This document shows, piece by piece, positions 21,853 through 28,741 of a stretch of 37,628 bases of DNA (within the stretch, counting starts at the first letter, position 1; each line of letters starts with the position of its first letter). A program made the position numbers and the translations under genes. This stretch comes from a virus. The notes beneath the pieces are model-generated. The model worked only from the letters and a program-made list of their open reading frames with translations, was not told the origin of the DNA and did not search any database. The stretch lies in IMG/VR virus record IMGVR_UViG_3300013133_000021, positions 1-37,628 of that record; one strand, 5' to 3'.

Positions 21853-22383
21853 TTATCCTTCTTCCGTAATATCCCTACTTCTTTCCTCTGCTACGTCCTG
21901 TTCAAACTGCGAATCCAAACTCTTTTCTTCTCCGGAGAGCGATTGATTCTGGTAGTACTTATGGATGTACAATGATACTAAATCACGAAGCATAGCTTTC
22001 CGTTGTTCCATACTTGCTACTAGTACAGAAAAATTATCAGATATTTTTTGTACTTCAATATAATCTGCTTTTGCTTCTTGAAACTCCTGCTGGACAATGA
22101 GAGTTTCATTTACTGCATCATTCGTTACTTTTCCAGTAAGTCCGAAGTTTTCTGGATTTGCACGAATTTGAGATTTAATATCCGCCTCGATGAAATCTAA
22201 CACATCTTTACTTCGCCGGACAAGAACTTTAGCTTGTGTGGCTATTTCTCCTATCATATCAAACTTCTCGGGCTGTCTCCTGCATTCCTCATCTAATTCC
22301 ATAGAATTGATAGGAAGATCGTGTCTATATTCTAATAATGCTTCCTGCAGGTTTTTAATTTCTTCTGCTAAATTCGGATTCAT
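21853..22383 (-). CDS. Helical protein between SSB and RecA genes, 176 aa
   Basis: Entirely helical and charged. Contains PEKFDMIGEIATQAKVLVRR, IRANPENFGLTGKVTNDAVN and a C-terminal EQRKAMLRDLVSLYIHKYYQ. This pattern is widespread in phages beside recA or uvsX. Its position between SSB and recombinase suggests a loader comparable in role to UvsY, but no homology to UvsY is visible. Start ATG 22383, with GGAGAATAAAG upstream. Confidence 0.6.
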   Translation of the reverse strand: MNPNLAEEIKNLQEALLEYRHDLPINSMELDEECRRQPEKFDMIGEIATQAKVLVRRSKDVLDFIEADIKSQIRANPENFGLTGKVTNDAVNETLIVQQEFQEAKADYIEVQKISDNFSVLVASMEQRKAMLRDLVSLYIHKYYQNQSLSGEEKSLDSQFEQDVAEERSRDITEEG

Positions 22384-22385
22384 CT

Positions 22386-23315
22386 TTATTCTCCTGCTTC
22401 TTGATTACTTAATCTGGCTTTTCGAGCTTGTTCTATTCTTGCCCGAATCCAATCTTTTTTAGCTTCTTGAGAAGGATTGAGGTTCCGAGTAGAAACAGAT
22501 CTTGTTTGTGGTTTTTCTTGTTCTTTTGGTTCCTCTTTCTTTGTACTCTCTACCTGATCCTCTTCAACTACTTCTTCTACTTCTCTTTCCATTTCTTCAT
22601 TTTCTACTACCTCGTCTGGAGTAGATTCTCCTTCCAAAGCTTCCCTCATTTCTTCAATAGAAGATTCCTTTAATACGTCCTTAAATTCGGGCAGATCTTT
22701 GTACCAACCCTCTGGAATAGGTTCCGATGAAAGTAATTCAACTCCTTCATATCCATATTTTCCTTTTTCCTTGGTCTGTTCGAATGCAATATCTCGTCCA
22801 TTTACTGGATCACTAACATCGATATACTTCTTAAAGTTTTCGCCTTCTGTAGATCCACCTCGTCTTTTAATTTTAGATCGTGTTTTAATTTCCTTATAAA
22901 TTCCAATAGGACAATCAAACCAACGGATTCCTTTTTTCATTCCTTCTTCTGTAGCAACGTCTACTACAAAGAACAAGTACCGTCTGGAAGCATAGAGGAC
23001 TTCTGCTCTTTTATCTTGTGGATCTTCTTTTTTTAGTAAGTCTATAAATTCACAAATTGGGCAGGATTCGTCAAACATCTTTCTCCTACATATGAAAGTT
23101 TTTCTATTTACTCCAACATTTCCATGTTTATATACTTCTAGCCCAAAAAACCCTGGCCTGCTTGGTGGGAATACAATTCGTATAGCATTGCTGCCAAGTG
23201 CCGGTTTGTACTGGGTTATTCCTAATTGTTCCAACTTGGAAGTATCGACAAAGTTGAAATAGTTACCCCCCGGTGTTTTACTAAATTCTTGATCTAGTGC
23301 TTCGTCACGATTCAT
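22386..23315 (-). CDS. gp32-like single-stranded DNA-binding protein, 309 aa
   Basis: The N-terminal region and central OB-like part contain NAIRIVFPPSRPGFFGLEVY and a zinc group FICRRKMFDESCPICEF, as in T4-gp32-type SSBs. RYLFFVVDVATEEG and WFDCPIGIYKEI are typical core strands. From about residue 225 a long acidic tail (ENEEMEREVEEVVEEDQVES) precedes a basic end, the usual protein-contact tail though here not at the very end. Served by the promoter motif at 23351-23362. Confidence 0.85.
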   Translation of the reverse strand: MNRDEALDQEFSKTPGGNYFNFVDTSKLEQLGITQYKPALGSNAIRIVFPPSRPGFFGLEVYKHGNVGVNRKTFICRRKMFDESCPICEFIDLLKKEDPQDKRAEVLYASRRYLFFVVDVATEEGMKKGIRWFDCPIGIYKEIKTRSKIKRRGGSTEGENFKKYIDVSDPVNGRDIAFEQTKEKGKYGYEGVELLSSEPIPEGWYKDLPEFKDVLKESSIEEMREALEGESTPDEVVENEEMEREVEEVVEEDQVESTKKEEPKEQEKPQTRSVSTRNLNPSQEAKKDWIRARIEQARKARLSNQEAGE

Positions 23316-23350
23316 ATATTTCTCCTTTAAAGTAAATGATTCTTCTCTTT

Positions 23351-23362
23351 ATTATACTGTTT
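23351..23362 (-). promoter_or_regulatory. AAACAGTATAAT-type promoter, copy 2
   Basis: Identical 12 bases to copies 1 and 3, here overlapping the last codons and stop of the clamp-loader gene and 36 bases before the SSB start. It would let the abundant SSB and the recombination genes be transcribed separately from the clamp loader. Confidence 0.55.
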
Positions 23363-25529
23363 TATTTCCCAAACAAACTTGCATAAGCAAAGAAACTAAT
23401 ACATTTTTCCCCCCATAAAAAGTACTGTATGATAAGATCTGCATAGTACGAGATATATCTTCAGCATATCCTGTATCTTTATCTTCTATTTTCATAAGTT
23501 GTTTTCGAAGAAATGTTAGAATGCCAGTTCTGATTTGTTCAGGTTCTTGTTGTAATTTTTCCACTTCTGCAAGTACTTTCTTCCATTCATTTCTCCTCTT
23601 CTCCGGGAGCATTAGAAGTAACTTGCACAAATGAATAAAGTCTCCACCTTCTTGAATATTAATCTCAGAAGCAATAGCCTCTGCGATCTCATCAAGATCT
23701 GTCATTCCAATTATCTTTTCCAACATTACTAAAGCAGATCTGGGAGTCCTTTCACAATTGCTGGCAATAACTTCCAGTATGGAGGAATCAACAGTTAGAT
23801 TTTTTATTTTACATGCCCGTTCCAGAATAGTTATAATATCTCTAGATTTTAGTTGTTCCACTTTATATTCTGTACATCTGTTTCGTAAAGTTGGAAGTAT
23901 CTTTTCTGGATCTGTTGTACATAAAATGAAGTATACATGTTTAGGAGTATCCTCTGTTTCCTTTAGTAAAGCCTGCTGTGCATCGCGGGTAATTTGGTGA
24001 CAGTTGCTAACAAGAATTGGAATTGAGGAATTGCTCCAAGCTTTTCCTCTTGACTGTGCCAAAACAAAATAATTGTGGGTACCCTCAATTTCTATATTAT
24101 ATACATATTGGTTTCCTCTGGATTTAAAGTTTCTTTTTCGATTTTTCTTTCTTCCAGATTTTGATCTTGGTGTGGTTATAACTTCTACATAACTATTATT
24201 GGCAAAAGATTCAATTTTAGCTCTACAAGAGAGAGAATCTTCAACTACTTCTTTTGCATTTAGTATAAGGATATCAAAACCAAGTTTTTTATATCCTTCC
24301 TCTATATCTTTCCAGTTTTCTTTATGCCAATATTCTAAATCCATCACTTCTATAAACTTGTTTGCAGAAAGAATTTTACCATTTTCATCTCTTTTTCGAA
24401 CAACAAAATCTGGATTTTTATGGTGGTTTTTTCCTTTGATTTTTAAAGTCAGAAAGAAAGAACCATTCCCCACATATTCCACATTTGGAATTCCCATAGA
24501 TATAATACCTTTTTCGGGACGATTTGGAATATTCTTATACTTTGGAGCATTTACAAATCGTTTTATTTGCTCTTCTTTAACAGAAGAGGGAAGATTTTCC
24601 CATCTTTTTTTCATAGCTTTTCTTAGCTTTTTAAGTCCAGCCGAATTGTTCCGAAATAAGGGATTATTCTTTCCTCGATGGGATAAACTCAATTTCTCTC
24701 GGTTTTTTCTTCCCCCCTCTGTTTTTTCAAATTTTTTTCTTGCTTCAGATATTGTTTGGCTTATAACTTGTTTTTTATTCTTGGATATCTCATGAATTAG
24801 AATTTCATGAGGTCGAACATGATCAAAATATTTTCTACAATACTTACATATACCACTTCGTTTACCTACAAAAGATCTTTTTTTCTCTTTCTGAAAGAAG
24901 GTAAATTCTCCATCATATTTTATAAGTTTATCCCCCGGAGCAAGATTTTCTGCTTCTATATATCCTTTTCCAATCACATAAAATTTATGATTTTTTGTTG
25001 AATAGATCCAATATTCTTTTTCACCATCTCTAATAAACGTTTTTACTAATTTTTCTGATATTTTTCTTTTTATCTTTCTAATGATTTTCTTCTTTATTAT
25101 TTTCTTCTGTTCAATATCATAACTTAAAATTTCTTGAATTTTTTGAGAGTTAAAGATATTTTCTATAGTAGTACATTTATTATAATCAGTTAATACTCTG
25201 GTTTGTCCTGGAAAACACTCATCCAGAATATAACTTACAGATCCTCCCCCAAAGGGAACAAAATTGAGATCTGAAATGATATCTCTAACCGTTTCAATTC
25301 CCCTAACGTTTGCTGTATTAAGTTCCCGGATGTTGTCTCCGTTGGTACCAAAAGTAGAAGCAAGGATATGAGCAAGAGTAGTTTTGCCACATCCTTTTGG
25401 ACCACTTAAAAGAATAGTATGGGGACGATCTTTCGGGGCTCGCTTAGAGAGAAGTTCCAGAGCTTTGACTGTAGATCTGTTTCCTACTACTTCAGAAAAT
25501 TTAGTTGGTCTGATTTCTTGATAAAGCAT
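23352..25529 (-). CDS. Clamp loader AAA+ subunit with in-frame intein, 725 aa precursor
   Basis: Exteins are residues 1-104 and 510-725, giving about 320 residues after splicing, like DnaX/RFC-type or T4 gp44 loaders. Walker A is LLSGPKGCGKTTLAHI (43-51). Walker B is YILDE, cut by the intein directly after DE and continued by CHQITRDAQQALLKETEDTP. Sensor 1 is YFILCTTDPEKI, the arginine finger LRNRCTEY, and sensor 2 the ERTPRSALVMLEK region. It loads the sliding-clamp-like protein encoded at 32316-33353 for the phage polymerase. Confidence 0.9.
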   Translation of the reverse strand: MLYQEIRPTKFSEVVGNRSTVKALELLSKRAPKDRPHTILLSGPKGCGKTTLAHILASTFGTNGDNIRELNTANVRGIETVRDIISDLNFVPFGGGSVSYILDECFPGQTRVLTDYNKCTTIENIFNSQKIQEILSYDIEQKKIIKKKIIRKIKRKISEKLVKTFIRDGEKEYWIYSTKNHKFYVIGKGYIEAENLAPGDKLIKYDGEFTFFQKEKKRSFVGKRSGICKYCRKYFDHVRPHEILIHEISKNKKQVISQTISEARKKFEKTEGGRKNREKLSLSHRGKNNPLFRNNSAGLKKLRKAMKKRWENLPSSVKEEQIKRFVNAPKYKNIPNRPEKGIISMGIPNVEYVGNGSFFLTLKIKGKNHHKNPDFVVRKRDENGKILSANKFIEVMDLEYWHKENWKDIEEGYKKLGFDILILNAKEVVEDSLSCRAKIESFANNSYVEVITTPRSKSGRKKNRKRNFKSRGNQYVYNIEIEGTHNYFVLAQSRGKAWSNSSIPILVSNCHQITRDAQQALLKETEDTPKHVYFILCTTDPEKILPTLRNRCTEYKVEQLKSRDIITILERACKIKNLTVDSSILEVIASNCERTPRSALVMLEKIIGMTDLDEIAEAIASEINIQEGGDFIHLCKLLLMLPEKRRNEWKKVLAEVEKLQQEPEQIRTGILTFLRKQLMKIEDKDTGYAEDISRTMQILSYSTFYGGKNVLVSLLMQVCLGNKTV
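24003..25217 (-). mobile_element. Intein with Vsr-like (EDxHD-type) endonuclease in clamp loader Walker B
   Basis: 405 residues. Block A is CFPGQTRVLTDY, block B STKNHKFYVIGKGYIEAENL then APGD, and block F VYNIEIEGTHNYFVLA. The end ILVSN is followed by Cys +1, and the penultimate residue is Ser rather than the usual His. The endonuclease part is not HNH or LAGLIDADG. HHKNPDFVV, then KFIEVMDLEYWHKE and LGFDILILNAKEV, follow the PDF / IE-x / YWH order of Vsr-like homing nucleases. A NUMOD3-like HRGKNNPLF and a CKYC...H zinc group precede it. Confidence 0.85.
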
Positions 25530-25533
25530 TTAT

Positions 25534-25782
25534 TCACCGAGATAACGCATATATACAAATGACAAGGCCCAGATAGATAAGTAATATCCCCGGAAAGGTA
25601 CCAAATTCAAAAAAGACAGCTCTAATAATTCCCCAGACAACTTCAGAATTATTTGTTCCCCAATTGTTTACTGCTTGCATAATCCCTTTATACAACATTA
25701 AATACAGACCCAGCCAAACAGATATTACTGCTCCTCCTATTACCGTAAGTATTCCTGATATCATAACAAGTAAATTTTTCAT
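25534..25782 (-). CDS. Small membrane protein, 82 aa
   Basis: Start chosen at ATG 25782 because AAAAAGGAAATCAAA precedes it. The longer frame from 25830 has none. Two or three hydrophobic segments (LLVMISGILTVIGGAVI, LGLYLMLYKGIM, GILLIYLGLVICIYAL). No family recognised. Ends four bases before the clamp-loader start. Confidence 0.65.
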   Translation of the reverse strand: MKNLLVMISGILTVIGGAVISVWLGLYLMLYKGIMQAVNNWGTNNSEVVWGIIRAVFFEFGTFPGILLIYLGLVICIYALSR

Positions 25783-25810
25783 TTTGATTTCCTTTTTTAA
25801 AATAAAAATT

Positions 25811-25862
25811 AATTCAAAATTTAGTGACAAGTTTCACATACTTCGTGTTCTTTTATGACAGC
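25811..25862 (-). pseudogene. Remnant duplicate of the 3' end of the DUF932-like gene
   Basis: The minus strand reads AVIKEHEVCETCH and a stop, matching AVAKEHEVCTECH at the end of the gene at 26149-27165. DNA similarity extends into the bases after the stop (AATTCAAAAT on the plus strand, 25811 and 26151). No start codon of any strength precedes it. The DUF4326 gene lies between original and copy, as if inserted with duplication of its flank. Confidence 0.65.
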
Positions 25863-25863
25863 A

Positions 25864-26136
25864 TTATTTGTCAAGCCAATCTATAATTACTTCACCATGA
25901 CATGGTTGTGAGGCACACCAACAGGCCAGCACTTTATTCCTAAGACCCAAAACTGCTTTTCTAAATACTTTGTCATTTTCTATACGAGCATAGAAGTAAT
26001 CGACATACTTGGCTATGACTTCTTCTCGAGAACCATCCCTACCAATTCTAAATGGGTTCCCAAAAATAGTTTGTCGATCGATTCGAACTGCATCCGGCGG
26101 TAATTCTTCAGAGTGCATATTAATTAAAGTTGTCAT
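25864..26136 (-). CDS. DUF4326-family protein, 90 aa
   Basis: Clear family pattern: an N-terminal VRIDRQTIFGNPFRIGRDGS, then REEVIAKYVDYF, then LACWCASQPCHGEVIIDWL with the CWC...CHG signature at the end. The family is common in phages and its function is unknown. The Cys/His end suggests a metal or reactive-thiol site. It is flanked by the true and duplicated ends of the DUF932-like gene. Confidence 0.85.
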   Translation of the reverse strand: MTTLINMHSEELPPDAVRIDRQTIFGNPFRIGRDGSREEVIAKYVDYFYARIENDKVFRKAVLGLRNKVLACWCASQPCHGEVIIDWLDK

Positions 26137-26148
26137 TTTTACTCGTAG

Positions 26149-27165
26149 TTAATTCAAAATTCTGTGACATTCTGTGCAGACTTCATGTTCTTTTGCAACA
26201 GCTCCCGCAATCCACTGTAGCCTACTGACTGCTGTGGGAGTAAGATCTGAATCGTGCGAAGCGACCCAGGTAAACGCATTATAAACATCGTACATTGTCT
26301 CTGCATTTTCCGAAGTAGCTTGATCAAAAACTTGTTCAATTATTTTGCCAGAAAGTCGTCTATCTTTTCCAATACCACTAATAGTTTCAGATAAATGACC
26401 TTTTACCGAAATACTGGTAAGATGTCGAATTCGTTCAAATTCCTTATCGAGCGTAGAATTAGCACCTTCTATTATTTCGTTAAACCAGTTATCAAGATTA
26501 TCATGTTTCTTCCTGGTATACTTTCCCAAAGCATCGGCGGTAATAGCTCCGTTTGAACACCACTGTCGGAAAATGTAGGGCGAAATCTCAATTACTTCTT
26601 GTCCGGTAATGGAATTGCTAATTTTAATTCCACCAAATAAGGTATCCCTATTAACAGGTTCAAAAGAATGGTCAGTTACAATAGCAACGGTACTATTATT
26701 AAGGTCTGAGTAAGTTTGGTGATATCCTACAATATGATCTAACCCAATTCTTTGTTCTGCCAATCCAAGAAGCCTTTCATTACTTACAGTTCGAGTTTTA
26801 ACTCTATCTTTAGTCATACTTAATAGCACATCATCTTTTGAAATTGCTCTGATAGGTTTTTTCATTCCATTACCAAAAAAGTAATTCATATTACCAAATA
26901 AAAGATCAGCTGGGCATTTTGTAGTATATTTTTGTGTAAGACCAATGCAGTGAGCTGAATCAAACAGAGATTTTGGAGTTAATCTGAGTTCGTTGTTTCC
27001 AATTGTTACAACGGGTTCGTCCTTATTCCCATGGAAGTTTACTTCGATATCGTCTCCTGGTTTCAGATCTGTAAAAGTAAGATTTTCAGTTGGTGCTAAA
27101 ATTTTACTTACTTCTTCGCGAGATATTAGTTTTAAATCAGAAGGTTTTGTTTTTTCTTTTTCCAT
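26149..27165 (-). CDS. DUF932-like phage protein, 338 aa
   Basis: Central segments TRTVSNERLLGLAEQRIGLD, DHSFEPVNRDTLFGGIKISN, EVIEISPYIFRQWCSNGAIT and a C-terminal EHEVCTECH fit the DUF932 / plasmid-phage protein group (function unknown). Start set at ATG 27165 with GAGGAAATTCAAG before it. ATG 27180 has no site. It overlaps the small membrane gene upstream by 29 bases. Confidence 0.65.
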   Translation of the reverse strand: MEKEKTKPSDLKLISREEVSKILAPTENLTFTDLKPGDDIEVNFHGNKDEPVVTIGNNELRLTPKSLFDSAHCIGLTQKYTTKCPADLLFGNMNYFFGNGMKKPIRAISKDDVLLSMTKDRVKTRTVSNERLLGLAEQRIGLDHIVGYHQTYSDLNNSTVAIVTDHSFEPVNRDTLFGGIKISNSITGQEVIEISPYIFRQWCSNGAITADALGKYTRKKHDNLDNWFNEIIEGANSTLDKEFERIRHLTSISVKGHLSETISGIGKDRRLSGKIIEQVFDQATSENAETMYDVYNAFTWVASHDSDLTPTAVSRLQWIAGAVAKEHEVCTECHRILN

Positions 27166-27322
27166 CTTGAATTTCCTCATAAATATTAAGAATATCTATA
27201 CGGTTTAGTACAACAAACAGCAATATAACAGGGATTAATTTAATATAATCCCATCCGACAACCATCATGAACATAATGGTAATTAGAGTAGCAAGGATAC
27301 AATTTATGATTTTTATTTTCAT
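27137..27322 (-). CDS. Small membrane protein, 61 aa
   Basis: Two membrane segments (IINCILATLITIMFMMVVGW, LIPVILLFVVLNRI) and a charged tail. ATG 27322 has TTGAGGAGAATATAAA and lies 20 bases after a promoter motif, so it opens a transcript. No family recognised. Confidence 0.65.
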   Translation of the reverse strand: MKIKIINCILATLITIMFMMVVGWDYIKLIPVILLFVVLNRIDILNIYEEIQDGKRKNKTF

Positions 27323-27341
27323 TTTATATTCTCCTCAATAT

Positions 27342-27353
27342 ATTATACTGTTT
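27342..27353 (-). promoter_or_regulatory. AAACAGTATAAT-type promoter, copy 3
   Basis: The same 12-base motif in a true intergenic space, followed by ATATTGAGGAG, so the start of transcription would fall close to the ribosome site of the membrane gene at 27137-27322. The clearest of the three copies because no coding sequence explains it. Confidence 0.6.
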
Positions 27354-27393
27354 TTAAGAATCTTCTATAATGAAAATGTTAGATTGTTTATAT

Positions 27394-27546
27394 CTAGGAA
27401 CATATTTTTTTTATTTCTTCATCCGTCAGATCTGGACCAGCATTAGATTTTCCGGCTATAATCCAATAGGGCTTTCCAGTAGGAGGAATCCAAATTCTTC
27501 TACATGGATCTAAATCAATCCGGCAAGCACAAGTAAAATTAATCAT
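27394..27546 (-). CDS. Small cysteine-containing protein, 50 aa
   Basis: ATG 27546, stop TAG 27394-27396. The sequence INFTCACRIDLDPCRRIWIP has three cysteines, and a C-terminal LTDEEIKKICS ends in a fourth. A weak AAGAGAAATAG site precedes it. The family is not recognised. The 120 bases upstream (27547-27666) show no gene or clear signal. Confidence 0.55.
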   Translation of the reverse strand: MINFTCACRIDLDPCRRIWIPPTGKPYWIIAGKSNAGPDLTDEEIKKICS

Positions 27547-27666
27547 TCTATTTCTCTTACATCTAAATTTTATTTATCTTTAGTTGTTACTTTATAATAT
27601 TGCCCCATCTAACTTGTCCTAATATTACAACGAAATACCAGCTCTTAACTTTCTTTACCGGAAACT

Positions 27667-28158
27667 TTAATATTTTTCTATATGAATTGAATAGCATCTA
27701 GGACAAGTACAAAAATATATGCCATCATATTCCCCACAGTAATCAAGCTGCCCATTAATTTCTTCTTCCCACTCGTCAGAATCCATACTTCCATAATTTT
27801 GACAGGTACAGATAGGGCAGTTAAAAAAAGAAGTAGTCTTATTAGATAACCAAACCCGGAATCTATCATACAGAACTAATGTACCTTTATCAATTTGATA
27901 CCACCTTTTACTTGGATGAAGCCAACCCTTGTTAAGCCATTTTGTAAACTTATTATACCAGTTTGGATGCACCCATTCTCCGTTTACTGGTTTTCCCCAT
28001 TGAAGTTTAATCATTCTCTTTCTAAAAGGTCTGATAAAAAGTATTCCAAAAGTATACCAAAAAGTTTGTTTTATTTTACGTCTTCTAATTCTTGTAGGTT
28101 TCTGTATATCTCTTGGTAGAAATTCTTTTTGATATTTGTCAATAAGTAAATGTTTCAT
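27667..28158 (-). CDS. Hypothetical zinc-motif protein, 163 aa
   Basis: Start ATG 28158 overlaps the upstream TGA (ATGA) with GGGGAGAACGAAA as ribosome site. The N-terminal half is very basic (RIRRRKIKQTFWYTFGILFI). The C-terminal part carries two CxxC pairs, FNCPICTCQNYG and FCTCPRCYSIHI, likely one zinc ribbon. No family recognised. A nucleic-acid-binding role is plausible only from composition. Confidence 0.6.
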   Translation of the reverse strand: MKHLLIDKYQKEFLPRDIQKPTRIRRRKIKQTFWYTFGILFIRPFRKRMIKLQWGKPVNGEWVHPNWYNKFTKWLNKGWLHPSKRWYQIDKGTLVLYDRFRVWLSNKTTSFFNCPICTCQNYGSMDSDEWEEEINGQLDYCGEYDGIYFCTCPRCYSIHIEKY

Positions 28159-28739
28159 TTTCGTTCTCCCCGTACCTGACTCGTTACAACATTTACATCG
28201 GCATGTCGCCAGCAATAGAAATTACACCTTTCACAATGATCCCGGCATACAAAATAATTTTCAGCCCCTTTTGTTCCAGATATAGCTGCCTCAGGTACTA
28301 AACCTAAACTCTTTCTTGTATTATCAGTTGATTCCCGAATAATAAAATTTGGGGGCAGTTCTTCAATCATAAATCCGAGTAAATCCTGTCTTTTTGTATT
28401 TGTTCTAAATGGTATACAAGGGAAAGCACGAGCTATTGCTGCCCATTTAAGAATGTACTTCGAGCTATAGAAATCTCCAGTAATATGAACTCGGATAAAT
28501 TTTAGGTTTTTTCTTCGTTTTATTTCGTTAATCATTCTACTCACAAAATCATTCTGAAGGCTTTGTTTATATCTCCATTCGTGTGCTGCTTTAATAGTCC
28601 CCCAGATAAATCTTCCATGGAGGGCATAACAGTGTTTTCTACACCAATCGGATGGAGTGCATGTTATAAGAGCAGGAAGATTAAAGATTCCCACATATTT
28701 AGGCATCGTACTATTTCCAGCAACGAGCAAGTTTTTCAT
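28155..28739 (-). CDS. GP88-like phage protein, 194 aa
   Basis: The order AGNSTMPKYVGIFNLPALIT, TPSDWCRKHCYALHGRF, RVHITGDFYSSKYILKWAAI, PFRTNTKRQ and STDNTRKSLGLVPEAA fits the mycobacteriophage gene-88 family, with the CxxxCYA and HITGDF blocks as hallmarks. A C-terminal CRDHCERCNFYC adds cysteines. Function unknown. The cysteine sets suggest a metal or iron-sulfur site. Ends two bases before the polymerase start region, in the same operon. Confidence 0.7.
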   Translation of the reverse strand: MKNLLVAGNSTMPKYVGIFNLPALITCTPSDWCRKHCYALHGRFIWGTIKAAHEWRYKQSLQNDFVSRMINEIKRRKNLKFIRVHITGDFYSSKYILKWAAIARAFPCIPFRTNTKRQDLLGFMIEELPPNFIIRESTDNTRKSLGLVPEAAISGTKGAENYFVCRDHCERCNFYCWRHADVNVVTSQVRGERK

Positions 28740-28741
28740 TT

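Noticed and set aside
24199-24795. 198-codon plus-strand ORF
   Set aside because: It lies wholly antisense to the clamp-loader intein, is full of Ser/Phe as expected from reversed Lys/Glu-rich coding, and has no convincing start signal.
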